Positions 1 through 5,088 of a DNA stretch of 5,117 nucleotides are shown here, piece after piece. A program made the position numbers and the translations under genes. This DNA is from DAOTTW01 sp034437615. GTDB taxonomy: Bacteria; Chloroflexota; Anaerolineae; Aggregatilineales; Phototrophicaceae. The notes beneath the pieces were generated by a model, which worked only from the letters and a program-made list of their open reading frames with translations, searched no databases and had not been told where the DNA came from. The DNA lies in the NCBI GenBank assembly GCA_034437615.1, contig DAOTTW010000114.1:1-5117 (forward strand). The letters run 5' to 3'. The stretch's first letter is position 1, and each line of letters begins with the position of its first letter.

Positions 1-1
1 C

Positions 2-139
2 TACTACTTGCAGAACGCGAACCCGCAGTTGGGGCCGGATAGCGACCAGATCGGTTACATCCCCACCGGTGAGTACGTCGGGCGCTTGAACGCCTGGACA
101 TGGATTGCCGCGACCGGCGGCGAAATGGGCGGCATGTAA
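2..139 (+). CDS. pstS: PstS, phosphate ABC transporter substrate-binding protein (C-terminal 45 residues only)
   Basis: The open frame enters from the left edge and ends at TAA 137-139, giving 45 visible residues. The visible tail starts YYLQNANPQLG and continues with IGYIPTGEY, which fits the usual end of PstS-type binding proteins, where a final helix with YYL is followed by a short G-Y-x-P segment. PstS binds inorganic phosphate outside the membrane and hands it to the PstC/PstA channel. The assignment rests on this short tail plus position, since pstC, pstA and pstB follow on the same strand 99 bases on. The phosphate-binding residues lie outside the window, so substrate specificity cannot be checked here. 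The protein ends in a glycine- and methionine-rich tail (GGEMGGM), a small peculiarity. A different binding protein of the same fold is the main alternative. Confidence 0.8.
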   Translation, partial: YYLQNANPQLGPDSDQIGYIPTGEYVGRLNAWTWIAATGGEMGGM

Positions 140-169
140 GAAATCCCGCATCTTCACCATTTCATAACT

Positions 170-203
170 TCAGAGGGTGGTTATACTACCCTCTGAGTTT
201 TTT
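170..203 (+). terminator. Intrinsic terminator-like hairpin between pstS and pstC
   Basis: A perfect 9-bp inverted repeat, TCAGAGGGT (170-178) and ACCCTCTGA (188-196), can extend inward by a G-T wobble, G-C and T-A to leave a three-base loop. It is followed by six T residues (198-203). This is the classic form of a Rho-independent terminator. It lies 30 bases after the pstS stop and before the pstC ribosome site, so it probably acts as a partial terminator, letting the cell make more PstS than membrane components. The sequence shows the structure; partial read-through is inference. Confidence 0.8.
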
Positions 204-225
204 GTGTGTGTAAGGGGCCAATCTT

Positions 226-232
226 GGAGAAG
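226..232 (+). promoter_or_regulatory. Ribosome binding site of pstC, which decides its start
   Basis: GGAGAAG lies six bases before ATG 239, an ideal Shine-Dalgarno arrangement. The longer in-frame start GTG 206 would begin two bases after the T-run of the terminator hairpin, and its ribosome site would lie inside the hairpin's right arm and T-run. ATG 239 is therefore preferred. Confidence 0.8.
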
Positions 233-238
233 AAATCT

Positions 239-1465
239 ATGCAGACCGATTCGCAGATAGATAAGCAAGCACTCCGTCCTTTGGCAGATCGAATTGCTAG
301 TGGCGGACAACAAAAAGGCAAGGACACGCTGGCTACTCAGGTTCGGCCACTTGATGGGGCTGTCTCTACGTTTCTTTTCCTGTGTGGTTTTGTGTCCATC
401 CTGACGACAATTGGCTTTGTGATCGTCCTGGGTACAGAGGCCATACGTTTCTTCTCTACAACGGAGTGGCTGAACATCAACAAAAGGACTATAGCAGCCA
501 TTTCAGCCGATGACACACGGCTCACGCTGACTGCAACGGGGTCCCCATTAGAGGTCGGCGATTTGCTGCGGCTGGGGCAACTAGAGGGTTCCGAAGCCGT
601 CGAGGTGGTCGAAATTATCGACCGTGAGACCATTGAAGTATCACGCGGTCAATTCGAGACAGAAGCCGCTGGGCATCCTCAAAATACGCCGATGTTTCGG
701 GCGTCACAGGTCACGTTGCTCAAGTTTTTCACCGAGACCAAGTGGGCACCTCAAATCGGCAACTTCGGTATTCTGCCCCTGTTAACGTCCACGTTGCGGG
801 TTGCCCTGATTGCCATGCTCGTTTCGATCCCATTAGGTATGGCGACTGCGATCTACCTGAGCGAATATGCCACCCGTCGGGTACGGGGCATCCTGAAGCC
901 CATCCTGGAGATTCTCGCGGGCATCCCAACAGTGGTTTACGGCTACTTTGCCCTGACCTTCATGACGCCGCTGCTGCGGGTCATCTTCGGGGCGGATACG
1001 GTTGAAGTCTACAATGTGGCCTCTGCGGGTATCGTGGTGGGCATCCTGATTATTCCGACTATCAGTTCCATCAGTGAGGACGCGCTACAGGCGGTCCCCA
1101 ATGCATTGCGCGAAGCCTCTTTCGGCATGGGCGCGACCAAGCTAGAGACGGTCTTTAAAGTCCTCATCCCTGGTGCCCTATCCGGTATTGCGGCTGCCAT
1201 TATCCTCGGCATATCGCGGGCGGTCGGCGAGACCATGATTGTGCTGATCGCGGCAGGTGCTGGCCCGGCGCTTACAGCAGATAATTTCAGAGCCGCAGAG
1301 ACGATGGCCGGGCACATCGCACGCATCAGCACGGGCGACATCAGCTATGGCTCAATTGACTATAACAGTGTCTTTGCCATCGGCCTGACGCTGTTCTTCA
1401 TGACGCTGCTGCTGAACTTTGTCAGCACACTGATTACACGACGCTTCCGGGAGGTGTACTCGTGA
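239..1465 (+). CDS. pstC: PstC, phosphate ABC transporter permease with an enlarged extracytoplasmic loop
   Basis: PstC and PstA form the membrane channel that imports inorganic phosphate using ATP hydrolysis by PstB. From ATG 239 the protein has 408 residues, against roughly 300-320 for typical PstC. A hydrophilic cytoplasmic tail (1-40) precedes the first membrane helix (about 43-65). The core begins near 163 with FFTETKW and FGILPLLTSTL, followed by helices near 184-208, 222-246, 260-278, 311-340 and 378-400. The ABC-permease coupling loop that contacts PstB is clear at 291-313, with REAS, GMGATKLETVF and a closing IPGA. SRAVGET (326-332) is typical of the PstC/PstA family. The extra 85 residues (78-162) lie outside the membrane, look beta-rich, and are bounded by two similar FFxxTxW motifs (71-77 and 163-169). 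The stop overlaps the pstA start by four bases. The permease family is certain; PstC rather than another phosphate-type permease rests on gene order and the FGILPLL motif. Confidence 0.95.
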   Translation: MQTDSQIDKQALRPLADRIASGGQQKGKDTLATQVRPLDGAVSTFLFLCGFVSILTTIGFVIVLGTEAIRFFSTTEWLNINKRTIAAISADDTRLTLTATGSPLEVGDLLRLGQLEGSEAVEVVEIIDRETIEVSRGQFETEAAGHPQNTPMFRASQVTLLKFFTETKWAPQIGNFGILPLLTSTLRVALIAMLVSIPLGMATAIYLSEYATRRVRGILKPILEILAGIPTVVYGYFALTFMTPLLRVIFGADTVEVYNVASAGIVVGILIIPTISSISEDALQAVPNALREASFGMGATKLETVFKVLIPGALSGIAAAIILGISRAVGETMIVLIAAGAGPALTADNFRAAETMAGHIARISTGDISYGSIDYNSVFAIGLTLFFMTLLLNFVSTLITRRFREVYS

Positions 1466-2832
1466 GTACCGATCAAGCGACAAATCCAATGCTCTCCGAA
1501 CAAGCTTTTCAGAAGAACTTGGTGGCCCGTCATCAGCGTGGTCGTATCGGCCAGGCTTTGTTTATCGCATCGAATGTCATCGCACTGGCCCTGCTGCTGA
1601 TCTTATTCACGCACGTCGTCAACAAGGCTTTCGGCCTGGTCGTTATTGAAAACCGCGTGGCCCCGTCCGAGCTTGCGGATAAGCCACTGGCCGAATTGAC
1701 AGAGCAAGAACTGGTTGACATCCTGATCGACAGGCAACCGGGTCGCGTCCCTGTTGTGATCCGTGACAAGCTCAGCCAGGTGCAGCCTAATGAGTTCACG
1801 ACTGCGCCATTGGGTGAGGTGCTTGAGGGTCAAACGTACCCGGCAGAGTGGGCTGACCTCACAATCGGGGACCTGGATTTAGAGCAGCGTGGCCAAATCC
1901 TGGTGGATAATTTATCAACCCCGGATATGCTCGATGTCGTGACCGAACAGGTTGTTCGACCGACCGTCATTAAAACCTGGGAGTTAATCCCGTCTATTTT
2001 CGGGCGTGCTGCGATTGAGGCTGAGGTCGCTGAAGAATATCCCGACGACGTACTCGAATTTCGCGCATGGCCCAGTTGGGATTTTATCACCAGCTCAGTG
2101 TCGAGTTCGGCCACGACAGCAGGGCTACGCACGGCGCTGTTAGGCTCCTTCTGGATCATCAGCATCACGGCGGTCACTGCGCTCATCCTGGGCGTTGGGG
2201 CCGCGATCTACCTCGAAGAATATGCCCGTGATAACTGGATCAACCGCACGATTGAGATCAACATCCGCAACCTTGCCGCCATCCCCTCGGTGATCTACGG
2301 TATGCTGGGGCTTGCGGTCTTCGTGCGTGCGTTGGGCTACTTCACCAGTGGAGCGTTTATAGGCGTCACCGATACCAATGGCCGCACCGCCATGTCAGCG
2401 GGCCTCACGCTGGCGCTGCTCATCCTGCCCATCATCATCGTCAGCGCTCAAGAAGCCATCCGTTCTGTGCCTAGCTCCATACGCGAGGCCAGCTACGGCC
2501 TGGGCGCGACGAAGCTGCAAACGGTCTTTCGTCAGGTCGTGCCCACTGCATTACCAGGCATCATGACGGGCGTTATCCTGTCGATGTCTCGTGCCGTTGG
2601 CGAAACAGCACCGCTGCTGGTGGTCGGCGCGTCAACCTTCATCGGCATTGACCCCAATGGGCCGTTCTCAAAGTTCACCGTCGTGCCCATCCAGATTTAT
2701 CAATGGACATCACGACCAGAGGAAGAGTTCAAGAACGTGGCCGCAGCCGCCATCATCGTGTTGCTTGTCGTGATGCTGCTGCTCAACGCCAGCGCTATTA
2801 TCCTTCGCAATCGCTTCAGCAGGAGTGTCTAA
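1462..2832 (+). CDS. pstA: PstA, phosphate ABC transporter permease with a ~150-residue extracytoplasmic insertion
   Basis: This is the second half of the phosphate channel. The start is GTG 1462, overlapping the pstC stop as GTGA, with GGGAGG at 1449-1454 seven bases upstream, so translation is probably coupled. The protein has 456 residues, against about 280-300 for typical PstA. The first membrane helix spans about 32-54. An extracytoplasmic segment of about 150 residues (57-205), rich in acidic and aliphatic residues, follows. The conserved core then starts at WPSWDFIT (203-210), with helices near 226-250, 265-290, 312-330, 358-392 and 425-448. The coupling loop is EAIRSVPSSIREASYGLGAT (331-350), followed by KLQTVF and VVPTALPG. 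SRAVGETAPLL (376-386) is the PstA-type form of the family motif. The insert contains a weak internal duplication (72-91 against 131-150). Its function is unknown. Confidence 0.95.
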   Translation: MSTDQATNPMLSEQAFQKNLVARHQRGRIGQALFIASNVIALALLLILFTHVVNKAFGLVVIENRVAPSELADKPLAELTEQELVDILIDRQPGRVPVVIRDKLSQVQPNEFTTAPLGEVLEGQTYPAEWADLTIGDLDLEQRGQILVDNLSTPDMLDVVTEQVVRPTVIKTWELIPSIFGRAAIEAEVAEEYPDDVLEFRAWPSWDFITSSVSSSATTAGLRTALLGSFWIISITAVTALILGVGAAIYLEEYARDNWINRTIEINIRNLAAIPSVIYGMLGLAVFVRALGYFTSGAFIGVTDTNGRTAMSAGLTLALLILPIIIVSAQEAIRSVPSSIREASYGLGATKLQTVFRQVVPTALPGIMTGVILSMSRAVGETAPLLVVGASTFIGIDPNGPFSKFTVVPIQIYQWTSRPEEEFKNVAAAAIIVLLVVMLLLNASAIILRNRFSRSV

Positions 2833-3633
2833 ATGACTGAAACCAACGGTCACTACGCAATTGAGGCAAAAAACATCAGCGTCTACTATGGTGATTACCG
2901 CGCCGTTGCCGACATTAGCATGGGCATCGAGCGCAACAAGATCACCGCGTTTATCGGCCCTTCCGGTTGTGGCAAAAGCACCGTCTTGCGTGTGTTTAAC
3001 CGCATGAACGATCTTGTGCAGTCAGCGCGGGTAGAGGGCGAGGTCGTCTATCGTGGCCGCAACCTGTACGGCCCTGACGTTGACGCGGTTGAAGTCCGGC
3101 GTCGTATCGGCATGGTCTTTCAGAAGCCCAACCCCTTCCCGAAGAGCATCTACGATAATGTCTCCTATGGTCCGCGCATTCTGGGTATGCGGGACAAAGA
3201 AGCGTTGGATGACATCGTTGAGGAGAGCTTGAAGGGCGCGGCCTTGTGGGATGAGGTCAAGACGGACCTGAAGAAATCCGGCCTGGCGCTATCCGGTGGC
3301 CAGCAGCAACGCCTCTGCATCGCACGAACGATTGCCGTCAGCCCGGAAGTCATCTTGATGGATGAACCGTGCTCGGCGCTCGACCCAATCGCAACACAGC
3401 GCATCGAAGAACTGATGCGAGAACTGCAAAACACCTATACCATCATCATCGTCACCCACAACATGCAGCAAGCGCAGCGCGTATCCGATACCACCGCCTT
3501 CTTCAACATCCGCAAAAAAGACGAAGGGGATATTCGCTGGGGCGAGTTGGTCGAGATGAATCCGACTGAGCAGGTATTCAAGGACCCTGAAAGCCCCGAA
3601 ACAGCCGACTACATCAGCGGACGCTTCGGTTAA
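2833..3633 (+). CDS. pstB: PstB, phosphate ABC transporter ATPase
   Basis: PstB is the cytoplasmic ATPase that drives PstC/PstA. The 266-residue length is normal for the family. All catalytic elements are intact: A-loop tyrosine in YYG (18-20), Walker A GPSGCGKST (42-50), Q-loop glutamine 97 in VFQKPNPFP, ABC signature LSGGQQQR (153-160), Walker B VILMDEP (173-179) with catalytic Glu178, D-loop SALD (181-184) and switch His209 in VTHN. The FQKPNPFP stretch, CSALDPIAT (180-188) and the C-terminal TADYISGRFG ending are hallmarks of PstB rather than of other importer ATPases. ATG 2833 immediately follows the pstA TAA, with AGGAG (2821-2825) seven bases upstream inside pstA. No phoU follows; about 480 bases of repeats do. 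This is the most secure call in the window. Confidence 0.98.
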   Translation: MTETNGHYAIEAKNISVYYGDYRAVADISMGIERNKITAFIGPSGCGKSTVLRVFNRMNDLVQSARVEGEVVYRGRNLYGPDVDAVEVRRRIGMVFQKPNPFPKSIYDNVSYGPRILGMRDKEALDDIVEESLKGAALWDEVKTDLKKSGLALSGGQQQRLCIARTIAVSPEVILMDEPCSALDPIATQRIEELMRELQNTYTIIIVTHNMQQAQRVSDTTAFFNIRKKDEGDIRWGELVEMNPTEQVFKDPESPETADYISGRFG

Positions 3634-3661
3634 AACGCCTCAGTTATCCGTAGCACCACAT

Positions 3662-3685
3662 AAAAACGTAGCTGCGCGTGTTTTT
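3662..3685 (+). terminator. Weak possible terminator downstream of pstB
   Basis: AAAAACGT (3662-3669) can pair with GTGTTTTT (3678-3685) through six Watson-Crick pairs and two wobbles, ending in five T residues. It lies 28 bases after the pstB stop and is the only terminator-like structure close to it. The stem is AT-rich and weak. The same bases form part of the left arm of the outer inverted repeat, so a terminator role is tentative. Confidence 0.35.
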
Positions 3686-3756
3686 CTCCACAGCGGACGC
3701 AGCAAGCCGCGTCCCTACATGGCCATTGTGAACCGTAGGGACGCCACTCTTGGCGT

Positions 3757-3930
3757 GTGACTACTCAGCCCTCACCCCAAACCCCTCTCCCTTCGTGCCC
3801 ATACACAAGACACAGATGCAGAGGGGCTTTGAACGGACTGCCTCCCCCTCTCCTAGCCGCGTAGCGGCGGTTGGGAGAGGGAGATTGAGGGGCCAATTCG
3901 CGGGCAAAATATGCCTGCCTGAGTAGTTAC
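3757..3930. mobile_element. 174-bp MITE-like non-autonomous element
   Basis: The ends are GTGACTACTCAG (3757-3768) and CTGAGTAGTTAC (3919-3930), a 12-bp terminal inverted repeat with one mismatch, and the element is bordered by a perfect 8-bp direct duplication. It encodes no protein. Its interior is dominated by C-rich and G-rich arms: 3769-3791 carries CCCTCACCCC and CCCCTCTCCC, and 3873-3892 carries GGGAGAGGG and TGAGGGG, which can pair across the element. Deleting the element plus one target copy restores the host repeat exactly as seen in copy 2. It was presumably moved by a transposase encoded elsewhere; the family cannot be named from the ends alone. Confidence 0.8.
3846..3881. repeat. 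15-bp stem hairpin inside the MITE-like element
   Basis: Bases 3846-3860 pair with 3867-3881 through 15 consecutive pairs, two of them G-T wobbles, leaving the six-base loop GTAGCG. The stem is very GC-rich. There is no T-run after it, so it is not a good intrinsic terminator. Its right arm GGGAGAGGG can alternatively pair with CCCTCTCCC at 3783-3791. Confidence 0.75.
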
Positions 3931-4112
3931 CTTGGCGTCCGGGGTGGCGTCAGCCGCTTCTCACTGCCCACGTTTTCCTGTGGTGCTACCCGTGATGTTG
4001 CATACCACATTAAGCATCGCTGAGGGGCAAGCCTGATGTTAGCTTTTGGCTAGATCATGCTGTTACGCTGGAACGCAGAGTTTACAGCCTAATCACGAGG
4101 AGAAACCACGCT

Positions 4113-4970
4113 ATGAAGCTGCTTCGTTACACCCTGATGGCTCTGTCTGCCTTCGTTCTAGCGTTGCCCACACTGGCCCAGGAACAAGACACCACAGACG
4201 CGGAACTCCTGCAAGAACGCGGCGTCGCTGTGCGCCCTCTGGAAGAAGTCACCGAATCCGCACCCCAGGTCTTAGACATCACCGATACGTCGGCCCGACT
4301 GAACTTCATCGGCACGATCCCGCTGGCCTGTACCATCGTCTTCGGTGAAACACCCGACTTCGGCAGGGCGTCGATTGACACCGACATGAACGGCGGCGCA
4401 ATCATCGAGCACAACCCGCTGATGCTCGATCTTCAGCCAGACACCCTGTACTACTATCGCGTTCAGGGTAGCGGCGAAGATGGCACCTTCTACACCAGCG
4501 AGACGCTGAGCTTCCGCACAGCACCCGCCAGCAGCGAGACAACCGAAAACCTACTCGCACCCGAAAACGGCGCAGAGGTCACCGGCGTCAGCAGCAATTT
4601 CGGCGACGCCGATAACGCCGACCGCTTCGGCATCCTACAAGCCTTTGATGGTAACCTGAACACGGCCTGGTCATCTGCTGGCGACGGCGATAATGCCTGG
4701 TTCGAGGTCGCGCTGGCCCAAACCTACCGCCTCGACCGCATCGAATTTCAGTCGCGCTCCATGAACGATGGCTCGTCCATCATCTTTGAATTCACGATCA
4801 CTACAGGCGACGGCGAGACCTACGGGCCGTTTGCCGCGCCGGACGCCGACCAAACCTACGATTTCGAGGTCGATATCGTGGCCGACCAACTGCGTTTTGA
4901 CGTGGTTGATAGCAGCGGCGGCAACACTGGCGCGGTCGAAGTCGCCGTATACGGCGAACCCACCGAATAA
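4113..4970 (+). CDS. Secreted protein with fibronectin-III-like and discoidin (F5/8C)-like domains
   Basis: The 285-residue product starts with a signal peptide: KLLR, a hydrophobic stretch 8-21, and a likely cut after TLA (22/23). No membrane anchor or sorting motif follows, so it is probably released or held at the surface by binding. Residues 50-137 look like a fibronectin-III or purple-acid-phosphatase-N-type beta domain: TSARLNF, the IVFGETPDFG strand, LDLQPDTLYYYRV and a closing LSFRTAP. Residues 145-283 look like a discoidin/F5-8C (CBM32-like) jelly roll: NLLAPENGAEV, AFDGNLNTAWSS (177-188), WFEVAL, YRLDRIEFQS and a C-terminal VEVAVYGEP. Such domains commonly bind sugars or other surface ligands; no catalytic domain is present. 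GAGGAGA (4097-4103) lies about ten bases before ATG 4113. The gene is far from pstB and beyond repeats, so co-transcription is unlikely. Ligand and role are unknown. No clear promoter is visible in 3990-4096. Confidence 0.88.
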   Translation: MKLLRYTLMALSAFVLALPTLAQEQDTTDAELLQERGVAVRPLEEVTESAPQVLDITDTSARLNFIGTIPLACTIVFGETPDFGRASIDTDMNGGAIIEHNPLMLDLQPDTLYYYRVQGSGEDGTFYTSETLSFRTAPASSETTENLLAPENGAEVTGVSSNFGDADNADRFGILQAFDGNLNTAWSSAGDGDNAWFEVALAQTYRLDRIEFQSRSMNDGSSIIFEFTITTGDGETYGPFAAPDADQTYDFEVDIVADQLRFDVVDSSGGNTGAVEVAVYGEPTE

Positions 4971-4979
4971 GCACCAACT

Positions 4980-4995
4980 GCCCCTTTTCAGGGGC
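4980..4995 (+). terminator. Possible weak terminator hairpin after the secreted protein gene
   Basis: GCCCC (4980-4984) and GGGGC (4991-4995) enclose a TTTTCA loop ten bases after the stop codon. The stem is short but all G-C. Only a broken T stretch follows (TATTT), so termination would be inefficient or depend on the repeat hairpins just downstream. Confidence 0.4.
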
Positions 4996-5023
4996 GGGTA
5001 TTTCGGCAGATGTGCAATGGCAC

Positions 5024-5088
5024 GTCCCTACGCAATCGCTGTGAACCGTAGGGACACCCAATGGGGTGTCCGGGGCGGCGTCAGACGC
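5024..5088 (+). repeat. Interspersed multi-hairpin repeat, copy 2 (uninterrupted)
   Basis: GTCCCTAC (5024-5031) and GTAGGGAC (5048-5055) are separated by a 16-base loop ending TGTGAACC, as in copy 1. They overlap a perfect 8-bp hairpin, GGACACCC / GGGTGTCC with loop AATG (5052-5071), and are followed by a GGCG/CGCC stem (5077-5089). An upstream hairpin, ATGTGC / GCACGT with loop AATG (5010-5025), occupies the same place as the upstream hairpin of copy 1. This copy has no insertion and lacks the outer 20-bp inverted repeats, so the hairpin core is a unit of its own. Both copies have the same orientation. Confidence 0.8.

Larger units (their letters stand above)
3749..3938. repeat. 8-bp target site duplication CTTGGCGT flanking the inner element
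   Basis: CTTGGCGT occurs at 3749-3756 and again at 3931-3938, directly adjoining the two ends of the inner element. The duplication is perfect and does not extend on either side. Target duplications of 8 bp are known for several insertion-sequence families, including ISL3, IS66, IS256 and IS1595, so the length alone does not identify the transposase. Confidence 0.8.
3711..3957 (+). repeat. Interspersed multi-hairpin repeat, copy 1 (interrupted by a 174-bp insertion)
   Basis: The left part (3711-3756) and the right part (3939-3957) together make 65 bases that align without gaps to copy 2 at 5024-5088, with 48 of 65 identical by hand count. The shared skeleton is GTCCCTAC, a 16-base loop ending TGTGAACC, GTAGGGAC, a variable hairpin, then GGGGYGGCGTCAGNCGC. 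Removing the insertion restores a perfect 8-bp hairpin, GGACGCCA / TGGCGTCC with loop CTCT (3739-3750 joined to 3933-3940). An additional upstream hairpin pairs GGACGC (3695-3700) with GCGTCC (3709-3714). I recall similar GTAGGGAC repeats in Chloroflexota genomes, but no family name can be assigned. Confidence 0.8.
3650..3989. mobile_element. Outer 20-bp inverted repeat pair enclosing a nested repeat block
   Basis: Bases 3650-3669 and the reverse complement of 3970-3989 agree at 18 of 20 positions. They begin with a perfect 11-bp arm (GTAGCACCACA / TGTGGTGCTAC), then two mismatches, then a perfect 7-bp arm (AAAACGT / ACGTTTT). The enclosed block is 340 bp now, or 158 bp once the inner 174-bp insertion and one 8-bp target copy are subtracted. 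Short length, terminal inverted repeats and no coding capacity fit a MITE-like, non-autonomous element. No convincing target duplication flanks it: only CC is shared on both sides. It could instead be the outermost stem of a large palindromic repeat. Confidence 0.6.

Noticed and set aside
153..172. Three TTCA words spaced 8 bases apart as a phosphate-regulator box
   Set aside because: PhoB and PhoP boxes repeat with about 11-base periodicity, and the site lies after pstS with no promoter pattern; it is likely chance.
206..238. GTG 206 as an upstream start for pstC, adding 11 residues
   Set aside because: It follows the terminator T-run by two bases with no usable ribosome site, while ATG 239 has GGAGAAG at ideal spacing.
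4046..4348. Plus-strand 100-residue open frame overlapping the start of the secreted protein gene
   Set aside because: It has a low-complexity Arg/His/Thr-rich product, no ribosome site and no recognisable fold; it overlaps a well-supported gene in another frame.
3711..5088. CRISPR-like array from the recurring GTAGGGAC/GTCCCTAC words
   Set aside because: There are only two degenerate copies more than 1 kb apart, each internally palindromic with variable stems; there is no regular repeat-spacer spacing and no cas gene.
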